Shown here in pieces: positions 44,265 through 53,304 of a stretch of 64,000 nt of DNA. This stretch comes from Bathymodiolus brooksi methanotrophic gill symbiont (GTDB lineage: Bacteria > Pseudomonadota > Gammaproteobacteria > Methylococcales > Methylomonadaceae). The stretch spans positions 36,258-100,257 of the forward strand of contig JAJJBE010000085.1 of assembly GCA_020996635.1 (NCBI GenBank). Direction: 5' to 3'. The number at the start of each line of letters is the position of its first letter. The first letter of the stretch is position 1. The position numbers and the translations under genes were made by a program. A model generated the notes under the pieces. It ran no database searches. It saw only the letters and a program-made list of their open reading frames with translations, and had not been told where the DNA came from.

Positions 44265-44298
44265 TTCCCTATTTATTGCATAGTAGGGAACTTTTTTT
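44265..44298 (+). terminator. Orphan Rho-independent terminator
   Basis: TTCCCT/AGGGAA arms with a 14 nt loop, followed by CTTTTTTTAG on the plus strand. The preceding gene, rph, is on the minus strand, so no annotated plus-strand gene ends here. A TATAAT at about 44239-44244 could start a very short transcript. Confidence 0.45.
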
Positions 44299-44318
44299 AG
44301 TTAAAAGCAATTTAGCGT

Positions 44319-44346
44319 TTGTAATTTTGAATTAAATGATTATAAT
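44319..44346 (+). promoter_or_regulatory. Promoter of tRNA-Leu
   Basis: TTGTAA (44319-44324) and a perfect TATAAT (44341-44346) with a 16 bp spacer, 18 bp before the mature tRNA. Confidence 0.7.
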
Positions 44347-44364
44347 GGCGATTCAAATTAAGTA

Positions 44365-44451
44365 GCGAGCGTGGCGGAATTGGTAGACGCGCTGGTTTTA
44401 GGTACCAGTATCTTATCTGATGTGGGAGTTCAAGTCTCCCCGCTCGCACCA
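44365..44451 (+). tRNA. tRNA-Leu, anticodon UAG
   Basis: 87 nt class II tRNA. Acceptor GCGAGCG/CGCTCGC, discriminator A and encoded CCA. Anticodon stem CTGGT/ACCAG with loop TTTAGGT gives UAG, reading CUN. A long variable arm (ATCTTATCTGAT) and a T arm GGGAG-TTCAAGT-CTCCC are present. Confidence 0.97.
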
Positions 44452-44558
44452 CTTAAATTATCGAATATATATTGACGATAGTCATCGTTAATTCTCGTAA
44501 AAATATCCAATCTCGGATATAAAACAATTCATATACAAATATTTTTTGAGGTAAATCA

Positions 44559-45860
44559 ATGCAAGTCTCTGTTGAAAAAACATCAGAATTAAGCAGAAAA
44601 ATGACAGTTAATATTCCTGAAGATGTTGTTCAGAGTAAAGTTGATGAGCGTTTAAAAACGTTAGCTCGAGACGTTAAAATTGATGGTTTTCGGGCAGGAA
44701 AAGTTCCTCAGCAAGTAGTCAAAAAAATGTATGGGGCACGTGCAAGAGAAGAAGTAACGGGTGATTTAATTCAAACAAATTACTTCAAAGCATTGCAGGA
44801 TAATGACTTAAGACCAGCAGGTTACCCGCAAATAGAGCCGGTAAAATCAGACGAAGGGTTTGAGTTTGTCGCTATATTTGAAGTGTATCCAGAATTTACT
44901 TTAGATGCAGTTGATAAAATTGAAGTTAGCAAAGCTGTAACAACAGTGGATGCGGCAGATGTTGATACAATGATCTTAAAATTAAGAGAGCAAAGAAAAG
45001 AGTGGTCTACTTCTGAATCAGATTCTAAAGACGGCGATCAAGTAACGATTAAATTCTCTGGAGTGTGTGAAGGTGAAAATTTTACCGATGGAACGGTAGA
45101 AGATTTCTTAGTTGAAATTGGTTCAAAACTTATGATTCCTGGTTTTGAAGAGCAGCTAATAGGGCTTGCTGTTGGCGCAACTAAAACACTAGAAGTTACT
45201 TTCCCTGAAGAATATACTAATAAAGACTTATCAGGTAAGCCGGCGACTTTTGAAGTTGAAGTACTTAAAGTTGAGTCGTCTACATTGCCTGAGTTAGATG
45301 CTGAATTTATCAAAGCTTATGGCATGGACAGTGGTGAAGAAGCGGATTTTCGTGCTGATATAGAAAAGAATATGCAGCGTGAACTAGAGCAAGCATTAAA
45401 AACTAAGCTAAAAAATTCTGTAATGGGTGCCTTGTACAGTAATGTGGAAGTTGCATTGCCTGCTACGATGGTAGATCAAGAAGTTGATTCTTTGATGAAG
45501 CCTTATATAGAAAATGCTAAAAAACAAAATTTAGATATTAATGATGTTAAGCCTGCTGCGGCAAATTTTGAAGAGCAAGCTAAACGCCGTGTTGGATTAG
45601 GCTTGATTTTAGCTGAAGTCATTCAAAAAAATGAAATCAAAGCAGATGTTGATGCAGTTAAAGCTGTTATTGATGGCTTGGCTGAAAGCTATGAAAAACC
45701 AGAGGAAGTTGTTAGCTGGTATTATGGTGATGAAAAACGTTTAGCGGAAGTTGAGCAAATGGTGCTTGAAGATGCTGCAGTGGAATGGGTTTTAACAAAA
45801 GCAAAAGTGACTGAAGAAACGATGTCATTTAGTTCTGTTATGGAATCTGCTGCTGCATAA
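44559..45860 (+). CDS. tig: Trigger factor, ribosome-bound chaperone and prolyl isomerase
   Basis: 433 residues. The ribosome-binding loop [10 protein letters not shown] is at about 44-53; an FKBP domain runs from about 150 to 240 ([29 protein letters not shown]); the helical C-terminal chaperone arms follow. It receives nascent chains at the exit tunnel. First in the tig-clpP-clpX series; GAGG lies 7 bp before the ATG. Confidence 0.96.
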   Translation: MQVSVEKTSELSRKMTVNIPEDVVQSKVDERLKTLARDVKIDGFRAGKVPQQVVKKMYGARAREEVTGDLIQTNYFKALQDNDLRPAGYPQIEPVKSDEGFEFVAIFEVYPEFTLDAVDKIEVSKAVTTVDAADVDTMILKLREQRKEWSTSESDSKDGDQVTIKFSGVCEGENFTDGTVEDFLVEIGSKLMIPGFEEQLIGLAVGATKTLEVTFPEEYTNKDLSGKPATFEVEVLKVESSTLPELDAEFIKAYGMDSGEEADFRADIEKNMQRELEQALKTKLKNSVMGALYSNVEVALPATMVDQEVDSLMKPYIENAKKQNLDINDVKPAAANFEEQAKRRVGLGLILAEVIQKNEIKADVDAVKAVIDGLAESYEKPEEVVSWYYGDEKRLAEVEQMVLEDAAVEWVLTKAKVTEETMSFSSVMESAAA

Positions 45861-45877
45861 GGTTTAGGAAATTAATA

Positions 45878-46522
45878 ATGATACAGAGTCACACTAATGG
45901 AATCGGCAATATGATCTCACCTGAAGCTGCGGGCGGCTTAGTGCCAATGGTTGTTGAGCAAACATCGCGCGGTGATCGTTCGTATGATATTTACTCGAGA
46001 CTACTTAAAGAGCGTGTTATTTTTTTGGTGGGTCAAGTAGAAGATTATATGGCTAACCTAGTTGTGGCTCAGTTATTATTTTTAGAATCAGAAGATCCCG
46101 ATAAAGATATACACTTATATATTAATTCACCGGGTGGATCAGTGACTGCTGGGATGGCAATTTATGACACCATGCAGTTTATTAAGCCCGATGTTAGTAC
46201 GATGTGTATCGGCCAAGCAGCAAGTATGGGGTCTTTATTATTAACGGGGGGGGCGGCAGGTAAGCGTTTTTGTTTGCCAAGCTCTCGCGTTATGATTCAT
46301 CAGCCTTTAGGTGGATTTCAAGGGCAGGCATCAGATTTTGATATTCATGCTCGTGAAATTTTAACGATTCGTGAAAAATTAAATAAAATATTATCGCACC
46401 ATACCGGACAGCCAATGGAAAAAATCCAAGCTGATACTGATAGAGATAACTTTTTAGGTGCAGATGATGCAGTAGCATATGGCTTGGTAGATAAAGTTTT
46501 AGCAAATAGAACTGAGTCTTAG
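45878..46522 (+). CDS. clpP: ATP-dependent Clp protease proteolytic subunit
   Basis: 214 residues. Serine protease that forms two stacked heptamers. Triad S116 (GQAASMGS), H141 (MIHQPLGG) and D190 (TDRDNFL), in register with E. coli. A propeptide of about 14-18 residues precedes PMVVEQT. A run of eight G lies at about 46246-46253 inside the GGAAG codons but the frame is intact. 17 bp after tig. Confidence 0.97.
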   Translation: MIQSHTNGIGNMISPEAAGGLVPMVVEQTSRGDRSYDIYSRLLKERVIFLVGQVEDYMANLVVAQLLFLESEDPDKDIHLYINSPGGSVTAGMAIYDTMQFIKPDVSTMCIGQAASMGSLLLTGGAAGKRFCLPSSRVMIHQPLGGFQGQASDFDIHAREILTIREKLNKILSHHTGQPMEKIQADTDRDNFLGADDAVAYGLVDKVLANRTES

Positions 46523-46559
46523 AAAATAAAGTCAAATATAGTTTTTAGTAGGATAGGTA

Positions 46560-47831
46560 ATGAGTAAAGATAACGATAGTGATGTGGTTTTATATTGTTC
46601 ATTTTGTGGTAAAAGCCAAAGTGAAGTTAGAAAGCTAGTTGCTGGCCCATCTGTATATATGTGCAATGAGTGTGTTGATCTTTGTAATGATATTATCGAA
46701 GAAGAGTTAGCCAAAGATGCTGCTGAAGAAGGGGGGGCTGGTTTAGAAAAAAAACTACCGAAACCTAAAGAAATTAAAGCTGCACTTGATGAATATGTGA
46801 TTGGTCAAGATAAAGCAAAACGTATTTTATCCGTTGCTGTTTATAATCACTATAAAAGACTGCGCAACCATACAGATAAAACCAGTGATGTTGAATTAGG
46901 TAAAAGTAATATTTTACTGATTGGTCCAACTGGGTCGGGAAAAACATTATTGGCAGAAACGTTAGCTAAAGCTTTAGATGTGCCTTTTGCTATTGCAGAT
47001 GCAACGACACTCACAGAAGCGGGTTATGTGGGAGAGGATGTTGAAAATATTATTCAGCGAATTTTGCAAACCTGTGATTTTGATGTGGCAAAAGCAGAGT
47101 CGGCTATCGTTTATATTGATGAAATCGACAAAATTACCCGTAAATCTGAAAACCCATCTATTACCCGTGATGTTTCTGGGGAAGGTGTTCAGCAAGCCTT
47201 GTTAAAATTAATTGAAGGCACCATTGCGTCGGTCTCACCTCAGGGTGGGCGAAAAAATCCGCAGCAAGAATTTATTCAAGTTAATACCGCGAATATTTTG
47301 TTTATTGTGGGTGGTGCATTTGCTGGTTTAGATAAAGTTATTCAACAGCGCTCAGAAAAAGGCGGTATTGGTTTTTCTGCTGAAGTTAAAACCAAAGATG
47401 AGACTAAAAATGTTGGTGAATTATTTGCTGAAGTTGAAGCAGAAGATTTAGTGCGTTATGGTTTAATTCCTGAATTTGTAGGGCGATTACCTGTAGTTGC
47501 GACGCTGGAAGAATTAAGTGAAGATGCCTTAGTTAAAGTTTTAACTGAACCTAAAAATGCTTTGACTAAGCAGTATCAAAGGTTGTTTGAGATGGAAGGT
47601 ACTGAGCTAGAGTTTAGTGATGATTCGTTATTTGCCATTGCTCAAAAATCAATGCAGCGTAAAACTGGCGCGCGTGGGTTAAGAACGATTGTAGAAAATG
47701 TTTTACTAGATGCAATGTATGAAATTCCATCAATTGATGATGTTAGAAAGGTTGTAGTTGATAGAAAAGTAATTGAAGGTGAAAATGACCCTTATTTTAT
47801 TTATGATGAAGAAAAGAAAGAAGCGTCGTAA
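46560..47831 (+). CDS. clpX: Clp protease ATP-binding subunit ClpX
   Basis: 423 residues. N-terminal zinc domain with C13, C16, C35, C38 (CSFC ... CNEC); Walker A GPTGSGKT near 123; Walker [10 protein letters not shown]; pore loop GYVGEDVE; sensor and IGF-type loop region near 265. It unfolds substrates and feeds them to ClpP. Follows clpP by 37 bp with TAGGATAGGTA as ribosome site. Confidence 0.97.
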   Translation: MSKDNDSDVVLYCSFCGKSQSEVRKLVAGPSVYMCNECVDLCNDIIEEELAKDAAEEGGAGLEKKLPKPKEIKAALDEYVIGQDKAKRILSVAVYNHYKRLRNHTDKTSDVELGKSNILLIGPTGSGKTLLAETLAKALDVPFAIADATTLTEAGYVGEDVENIIQRILQTCDFDVAKAESAIVYIDEIDKITRKSENPSITRDVSGEGVQQALLKLIEGTIASVSPQGGRKNPQQEFIQVNTANILFIVGGAFAGLDKVIQQRSEKGGIGFSAEVKTKDETKNVGELFAEVEAEDLVRYGLIPEFVGRLPVVATLEELSEDALVKVLTEPKNALTKQYQRLFEMEGTELEFSDDSLFAIAQKSMQRKTGARGLRTIVENVLLDAMYEIPSIDDVRKVVVDRKVIEGENDPYFIYDEEKKEAS

Positions 47832-47850
47832 ATAAGAGCTAAATATGAAA

Positions 47851-47892
47851 AAAAGCGCCAGCCTCAATAAATGAGGTTGGCGCTTTTTTTTG
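47851..47892 (+). terminator. Rho-independent terminator of clpX
   Basis: A 13 bp stem with one G-U pair (AGCGCCAGCCTCA with its partner), loop ATAAA and eight T residues. It separates clpPX from lon. Confidence 0.92.
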
Positions 47893-47900
47893 CGGATTAG

Positions 47901-47931
47901 CTTGTTATGTAGTTAATCCCCCTCCCCTTAT
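47901..47931 (+). promoter_or_regulatory. Putative sigma-32 heat-shock promoter of lon
   Basis: CTTGTTA (47901-47907, consensus CTTGAAA) and CCCCTTAT (47924-47931, consensus CCCCATnT) are 16 bp apart. The placement, between the clpX terminator and lon, fits heat control of lon known from E. coli. Confidence 0.5.
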
Positions 47932-47975
47932 AGTATTAGAAAGAATATATTTTGAATTAAACGTAGGTTTTATTG

Positions 47976-50393
47976 ATGGAAACACATGAAGTAGTTGAAG
48001 AGTCGGGAAGTGAATTAATTCCGGTATTGCCTTTAAGAGATGTGGTTGTGTATCCTCACATGGTTATTCCCTTGTTTGTTGGTAGAGTGAAGTCGATAGA
48101 GGCTTTGAGTTTTGCAATGGAGAATAACAAGCAAGTTGTCTTAGCGACTCAAAAAGAAGTGGAATTGGATGATCCTAAGTTTGATGAATTACATCAAGTA
48201 GGGACTTTAGCAAATATACTGCAGCTATTAAAACTGCCAGATGGAACTGTTAAGGTATTAGTAGAAGGTGAGTTACGTGTTAAGGTTGAAAACTATTTTG
48301 AGCAGTTGGACTATATAGTTGCTGATATTACGCCGATTGAGGAAATAGGCGCTGAAGATGAAAAAAAACTGGATGTACTTGTTAGGGCTGCAATTGAGTC
48401 ATTTGGAAAATATGTAAAATTGAACAATAAAATTCCACCTGAAGTTTTAAAGGCATTATCAGGGATTGATGAGCCTAGTCGCCTTGCCGATACAATGGCT
48501 GCGCATATGAGCTTGAAAGTAATGGAGAAACAAGAGCTGTTAGAAATGGCTGATGTTGCCCAGCGATTAGAAAAGTTAATGCTGTTGATGGAAAATGAAG
48601 CGGATTTATTTACTTTGGAAAAAGATATCCGGGTGCGAGTTAAAAAGCAAATGGATAAAAATCAAAGAGAATATTATTTGAATGAGCAAATGAAAGCCAT
48701 TCAAAAAGAGCTAGGTGATATGGATGAAGCGCTTAGCGAAACAGAAGAGCTGGAGAAAAAGATAGAAAAAGCAGGAATGAGTAAGGAGGCTAAAGATAAG
48801 GCGGGTGTTGAGTTAAATAAACTTAAAATGATGTCGCCTATGTCTGCGGAAGCATCCGTGGTGCGTAATTATATAGACTGGATGTTAAATGCGCCTTGGA
48901 AGAAAAAAACCAAAGTAAGGCATGATTTAAAATTAGCTGAAGAAATATTGGATGCTGATCATTATGGTTTAGAAAAAGTGAAAGAACGTATTCTAGAGTA
49001 TTTAGCGGTGCAGCAAAGAGTTAAATCACTTAATGGGCCTATTTTATGTTTAGTGGGACCTCCTGGTGTAGGAAAGACTTCGTTAGGGCAGTCTATTGCG
49101 CGTGCAACTAACAGAAAGTATATTCGTATGGCGTTGGGTGGTGTGCGAGACGAAGCGGAAATTCGTGGACATAGACGCACTTATATTGGCGCTATGCCGG
49201 GTAAAATCATACAAAACCTATCAAAAATAAAAGTTCGTAACCCAATGTTCCTATTGGATGAAATAGATAAAATGTCGGGTGATTTTCGTGGTGATCCGGC
49301 ATCGGCGTTATTAGAGGTTTTAGATCCAGAACAAAATAAGGCATTTTCAGATCATTATTTAGAAGTTGATTTTGATTTATCTGATGTCATGTTTGTTGCA
49401 ACGGCAAATACAATGAATATTCCAGGGCCTCTATTGGATCGAATGGAAGTGATTCGCTTGGCTGGGTATACCGAAGATGAAAAAATTAATATTGCAATTC
49501 GTTACTTGCTGCCTAAGCAGTTAAAAAATAATGGATTATTGGAGTCTGAGCTTAGTGTTAAGCAAGAGGTTATTCGTGATATTGTTCGTTATTACACGCG
49601 TGAAGCCGGTGTTAGAAATTTAGAAAGGGAAATCTCTAAAATTTGCCGGAAAGTGGTTAAAGAGCTTTTGTTAAAAGAAAAGCAGGCAACAGTTGCAGTC
49701 GCTTCGGATAATTTAAGTGATTATTTGGGGGTTAGGCGATTTAGTTTTGGTTTGGCAGAGGAAAAAAACCAAGTAGGGCAGGTAACCGGTTTAGCATGGA
49801 CTGAAGTGGGTGGTGAATTATTGACTATCGAGGCTGTTGCAATGCCTGGAAAGGGCAAGCAGACATCAACAGGTAAGCTTGGGGATGTCATGAAGGAGTC
49901 CATAGAGGCGGCGGTGACAGTTGTGCGCTCCCGAGCGGCGGCTTTAGGTATTAAAGACGAGGCTTTTCAGAGTCAAGACTTGCATATTCATGTTCCTGAA
50001 GGAGCAACGCCTAAAGATGGTCCTAGCGCAGGAGTAGGAATGTGTACGGCAATAATTTCTGTGTTAACAGGTATTCCAGTTAGGGCAGATGTTGCCATGA
50101 CGGGGGAGATTACTTTGCGTGGTGAGGTGTTGCCAATTGGTGGTTTAAAAGAGAAGTTATTGGCTGCGCATCGCGGAGGAATTAAAGTAGTATTAATTCC
50201 GGAAGAGAATGAGAAAGATTTAGCTGGCATTCCTGATAACATTAAAGAGAATATGGAAATTAAGCCTGTTCGTTGGATAGATCAAGTCTTAGATTTTGCG
50301 CTACAACACCAACCTAAGCCGTTAGCCATTAGTGAAGCGGGGATAGAGCTAGGTCTAAAAGAAAAAGCAAGAAAATCTGTTATTGCACATTAA
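47976..50393 (+). CDS. lon: ATP-dependent protease Lon
   Basis: 805 residues from ATG 47976 (a TTG one codon earlier is also possible). LON substrate-binding N-domain (about 15-205), coiled coil, AAA+ with Walker A GPPGVGKT at 361-368 and FLLDEIDKM, then the protease domain with the Ser-Lys dyad S684 (DGPSAG) and K725 (GGLKEK). Degrades damaged and regulatory proteins. Separate promoter from clpX. Confidence 0.97.
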   Translation: METHEVVEESGSELIPVLPLRDVVVYPHMVIPLFVGRVKSIEALSFAMENNKQVVLATQKEVELDDPKFDELHQVGTLANILQLLKLPDGTVKVLVEGELRVKVENYFEQLDYIVADITPIEEIGAEDEKKLDVLVRAAIESFGKYVKLNNKIPPEVLKALSGIDEPSRLADTMAAHMSLKVMEKQELLEMADVAQRLEKLMLLMENEADLFTLEKDIRVRVKKQMDKNQREYYLNEQMKAIQKELGDMDEALSETEELEKKIEKAGMSKEAKDKAGVELNKLKMMSPMSAEASVVRNYIDWMLNAPWKKKTKVRHDLKLAEEILDADHYGLEKVKERILEYLAVQQRVKSLNGPILCLVGPPGVGKTSLGQSIARATNRKYIRMALGGVRDEAEIRGHRRTYIGAMPGKIIQNLSKIKVRNPMFLLDEIDKMSGDFRGDPASALLEVLDPEQNKAFSDHYLEVDFDLSDVMFVATANTMNIPGPLLDRMEVIRLAGYTEDEKINIAIRYLLPKQLKNNGLLESELSVKQEVIRDIVRYYTREAGVRNLEREISKICRKVVKELLLKEKQATVAVASDNLSDYLGVRRFSFGLAEEKNQVGQVTGLAWTEVGGELLTIEAVAMPGKGKQTSTGKLGDVMKESIEAAVTVVRSRAAALGIKDEAFQSQDLHIHVPEGATPKDGPSAGVGMCTAIISVLTGIPVRADVAMTGEITLRGEVLPIGGLKEKLLAAHRGGIKVVLIPEENEKDLAGIPDNIKENMEIKPVRWIDQVLDFALQHQPKPLAISEAGIELGLKEKARKSVIAH

Positions 50394-50417
50394 ATTTTGT
50401 AAAATACACTTGAACAG

Positions 50418-50447
50418 CTTGACATGGCTTGCCTCTAGTTGATATAA
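50418..50447 (+). promoter_or_regulatory. Promoter of hupB
   Basis: Perfect TTGACA (50418-50423) and TATAAA (50442-50447) with an 18 bp spacer, 77 bp upstream of the HU start. Confidence 0.72.
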
Positions 50448-50524
50448 AGTCACTTGGTTTGATGATATATGCAGTTTTGAGCCAAGCAATATAGATTATA
50501 TAAATTTCCTTAGGAGTAGAGTAA

Positions 50525-50800
50525 ATGAATAAATCAGAACTTATTGATGCAATGGCAGACGCATCAGAACTTACGAAAGCAGATGCTGGACGTGCATTAG
50601 ATGCATTTATGTCTTCAGTTACTGACGCATTAAAAAATCAAGATTCTGTAGCATTAGTTGGCTTTGGTACGTTTACTGTTAAAGATAGAGCAGAGCGTAA
50701 AGGTCGTAACCCACAAACAGGTGCGGAAATTACTATTAAAGCAGCGCGTGTTCCTTCTTTTAAAGCAGGTAAAAGTTTAAAAGATAGTGTTAATATCTAA
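50525..50800 (+). CDS. hupB: DNA-binding protein HU
   Basis: 91 residues. Small histone-like dimer that bends [17 protein letters not shown] opening, GFGTF turn near 47 and the DNA-binding arm [14 protein letters not shown] (about 58-71). AGGAG at 50512-50516 before the ATG. Position after lon is the hupB context. Confidence 0.96.
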   Translation: MNKSELIDAMADASELTKADAGRALDAFMSSVTDALKNQDSVALVGFGTFTVKDRAERKGRNPQTGAEITIKAARVPSFKAGKSLKDSVNI

Positions 50801-50816
50801 AAAGTATTTTTAAAGA

Positions 50817-50844
50817 TTGCATAAATCTTAAAAGGTACTATAAT
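50817..50844 (+). promoter_or_regulatory. Promoter of tRNA-Val/tRNA-Asp
   Basis: TTGCAT (50817-50822) and perfect TATAAT (50839-50844), 16 bp spacer, 15 bp before tRNA-Val. Confidence 0.65.
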
Positions 50845-50859
50845 AAATTTTCTTTATTA

Positions 50860-50935
50860 GGGTGATTAGCTCAGCTGGGAGAGCATCGCCCTTACAAGGC
50901 GAGGGTCGGGGGTTCGATCCCCTCATCACCCACCA
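50860..50935 (+). tRNA. tRNA-Val, anticodon UAC
   Basis: 76 nt. Acceptor GGGTGAT/ATCACCC, discriminator A, encoded CCA. Anticodon arm TCGCC-CTTACAA-GGCGA gives UAC. T arm GGGGG-TTCGATC-CCCTC. Confidence 0.97.
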
Positions 50936-50944
50936 CAAGACAAA

Positions 50945-51021
50945 GGAGCGGTAGTTCAGCTGGTTAGAATGCTGGCCTGTCACGCCGGAGGTCGCGGGTT
51001 CGATCCCCGTCCGCTCCGCCA
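50945..51021 (+). tRNA. tRNA-Asp, anticodon GUC
   Basis: 77 nt, 9 bp after tRNA-Val. Acceptor GGAGCGG/CCGCTCC, discriminator G, encoded CCA. Anticodon arm CTGGC-CTGTCAC-GCCGG gives GUC. Confidence 0.97.
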
Positions 51022-51025
51022 TATT

Positions 51026-51060
51026 AAAAAAGCCTCGAACAGCGTTCGGGGCTTTTTTTT
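51026..51060 (+). terminator. Rho-independent terminator of the tRNA operon
   Basis: A 10 bp stem AGCCTCGAAC/GTTCGGGGCT with one G-T pair, three-base loop, and eight T residues. Confidence 0.92.
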
Positions 51061-51073
51061 GCTTAAAATAAAG

Positions 51074-51093
51074 TGTATTTATAGATAAATACA
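51074..51093. promoter_or_regulatory. Perfect palindrome upstream of ppiD
   Basis: TGTATTTAT and ATAAATACA, 9 bp arms with AG between, 92 bp before the ppiD start. It has the form of an operator for a dimeric regulator; I cannot name the regulator. Confidence 0.4.
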
Positions 51094-51184
51094 GTAAAAT
51101 ACTCTTTTACCATTATTATGTAGTTTCATGGCTTGAATCAGCCGTTATATTTAATATTAAATCAATCAGTTAAGGCTAAGTTAA

Positions 51185-53041
51185 ATGCTGACAAAAATAA
51201 GAGAAAAAACAAAAGGTACTTTTGCCTGGGGAATTTTAATTGTCATTTGTGTTCCTTTTGCACTGATGGGTTTAAATAATTACACCGATAACGTAAAAGA
51301 AGGCGGTGTGGTTATTGTAGGGGATACGGAATTTTCTCGATATGATGTAAACCAAGCTTACGAGCAATTTAAGCAACAATATGCTGAGATGCAGGTTCCA
51401 GAAGTAATACTTAAACAACAAGCTGTAGAGAAGCTAATTAGTGATGAATTATTATTGCAGCATGTAATATCAGAGCAATTAAATATTAGTGATGCAACCG
51501 TTCGAGAGTTTATTGCTTCATTACAGTATTTCCAAAAAGATGGGAAATTTAATAAACAACAATACCAATCAGTATTGGGTACGCAAGGAATGTCTACTGC
51601 TCAGTTTGTTAATCGTGTACGGAAAGCATTATTAATGGAGCAATTTCAAAAAGCAGTGACTGAAAGTAGCTTTGTTCCAAAACAAGAATTAGCACAGTTT
51701 TTTAAAATTCAAAATCAAACACGTTCAATTGAATACAGCACCGTTAAAGTCATTCTGGTTAAAAATCAGCCTAGCCAAGAAGAATTAGAGGCTTACTATG
51801 CTGTTCATGCAAATGAATACCAAACAGAAGAGCAGGTTTCTATTGAGTATATAAAGCTATCTCTGTCTGATTTAATGTCATCTGTTACTACGTCAGACGA
51901 GCAAATTAATACTTATTACGAAGAGAACCTAGCACTATACTCTAAAAAAGAACGTAGAAAAATTAGCCATATTTTATTTGCAAAAACTAAAGAAACAACG
52001 TTAGGGCAAGCATTAGAGAAAGCTAAGTCGGCTAAATTACGTTTAGCAAAAGAAAAGTTTGCAGTGCTTGCGAAAGAATTATCGGATGATAGCTTAACGG
52101 CTAAAGTAGGTGGTGATTTAGGTTTGTTTGAAATTGGAGTTATGGAGGCTAATTTCGAGAAAGTGGCTGCTGAATTAGCATTAGGTGAAGTTTCTGAACC
52201 TGTAGAATCTGCTTTTGGTTACCATATCATTACAGTGACTGAGTTAGTCCCCGCTGTTACTAAGCCATTAGATGAAGTTATTTCTGATGTTAAGCTGGCT
52301 GTTCAACGTGCTGAAGCTGAAGTTGCATTTTATGAGTTAGGTGAGTCACTTACTGAACTGAGTTTTGAAAATTCAGACAATTTACAGGTAGTGGCTGAAA
52401 CCTTAGATTTACCATTACAAAACTCTAAACTTTTTTCTCGCCAATTAGGTTCAGGTATTGCTGAAGATGACAAAATCAGAAATATGGCTTTCTCTGAGTC
52501 TGTGTTACAAGGTAATAATAGTGAGCCAGTTGAGTTAGGTGATGATGCACTAGTCATTGTTAGGGTATTAAAGCATTTGCCTGCTAAAACTAAATCATTA
52601 GCTAGTGTGAAAAGCAGCATTATTTTAGCCATTCAAGCAAAGCAAGCAAAAGAGATTGCTTTAGCTAATGCGGAAAAGCTTAAACAACAACTGCTAGCAG
52701 GTGTTGCATTTAAGGATGCCGTTAAAACACAAAAATTAAAAGTTAAATCATTAAAGGATTTAGCGCGCAATAATAGCGATCTAACTTGGCAAGTGAATCA
52801 GGCTGTTTTTAAAGCAGCTAAGCCAGTTGAGGGTGCAGCAACTATTATTGTCGTTGCCTCAACTGAAGGTGAACAAACCATTGTTAAGCTAATCTCTGTT
52901 ACTGAGGGTAGTACTGAAGGAGAAGCTGAAAAAGAAAAGCTAGCGGCGATGAATATAGCAAGCGCTTTAGGTAAAGCTGATTATGCGGCTGTTATTGATG
53001 GAATACGTGTTAATACCGCTGTTTCTGTTAGGCAGCAATAA
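51185..53041 (+). CDS. ppiD: Periplasmic folding chaperone PpiD
   Basis: 618 residues. One membrane anchor (about 13-33), then a SurA-N-like chaperone region, a parvulin-type domain at about 256-350 (KISHILFAK, LAKELSDDS, GGDLGLF, FGYHIITV) and a long C-terminal region. The parvulin domain of PpiD is inactive as an isomerase in E. coli. It helps proteins leaving the Sec translocon fold. It follows hupB through the two tRNAs, as in many relatives. Confidence 0.94.
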   Translation: MLTKIREKTKGTFAWGILIVICVPFALMGLNNYTDNVKEGGVVIVGDTEFSRYDVNQAYEQFKQQYAEMQVPEVILKQQAVEKLISDELLLQHVISEQLNISDATVREFIASLQYFQKDGKFNKQQYQSVLGTQGMSTAQFVNRVRKALLMEQFQKAVTESSFVPKQELAQFFKIQNQTRSIEYSTVKVILVKNQPSQEELEAYYAVHANEYQTEEQVSIEYIKLSLSDLMSSVTTSDEQINTYYEENLALYSKKERRKISHILFAKTKETTLGQALEKAKSAKLRLAKEKFAVLAKELSDDSLTAKVGGDLGLFEIGVMEANFEKVAAELALGEVSEPVESAFGYHIITVTELVPAVTKPLDEVISDVKLAVQRAEAEVAFYELGESLTELSFENSDNLQVVAETLDLPLQNSKLFSRQLGSGIAEDDKIRNMAFSESVLQGNNSEPVELGDDALVIVRVLKHLPAKTKSLASVKSSIILAIQAKQAKEIALANAEKLKQQLLAGVAFKDAVKTQKLKVKSLKDLARNNSDLTWQVNQAVFKAAKPVEGAATIIVVASTEGEQTIVKLISVTEGSTEGEAEKEKLAAMNIASALGKADYAAVIDGIRVNTAVSVRQQ

Positions 53042-53075
53042 AGAAAACTAAAACTTGGCTTTGTGGCCAAGTTGT

Positions 53076-53109
53076 CTAGGAGCCTATGTTAAGGCTCCTA
53101 GTTTGTTTG
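53076..53109 (+). terminator. Terminator hairpin after ppiD
   Basis: CTAGGAGCC/GGCTCCTAG, 9 bp stem, 8 nt loop, followed by TTTGTTTG. An additional 8 bp hairpin AACTTGGC/GCCAAGTT lies at 53052-53073. Confidence 0.7.
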
Positions 53110-53115
53110 AATTAG

Positions 53116-53283
53116 CCTAGGAGGCTGTCCAAGAATAGAAAAACCTACTACGGAAAAGCTATTTTGGCCAGATTCTCCGTTCATTTTCGTTAAATAACCC
53201 ATTATTCGCCTCAAATGAACGAAAAATCTGACTCAAAATGGCTTTCCCTCGCTACGGTTTCTATTCTCGGACAGCCTCCTAGG
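53116..53283. mobile_element. 168 bp palindromic MITE
   Basis: Perfect 15 bp terminal inverted repeats CCTAGGAGGCTGTCC at both ends. The inverted similarity goes on inwards for about 80 bp each side (GAATAGAAA, AAAGC-ATTTTG, CAGATT-T-CGTTCATTT), so the whole element is one long imperfect palindrome. No gene. It lies between convergent ppiD and priA. Confidence 0.8.
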
Positions 53284-53304
53284 AGCTTTTCTGCTCTTAA
53301 TAAT

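Noticed and set aside
46246..46253. G8 tract in clpP as a phase-variation switch
   Set aside because: The frame is intact in a core protease gene; loss of function is unlikely to be selected.
51074..51093. LexA box upstream of ppiD
   Set aside because: The outer GTGT/ACAG are 14 bp apart, not 8, and do not match the LexA consensus.
53044..53073. Main terminator of ppiD at the AACTTGGC hairpin
   Set aside because: No T-run follows it; the next hairpin at 53076-53109 is better.
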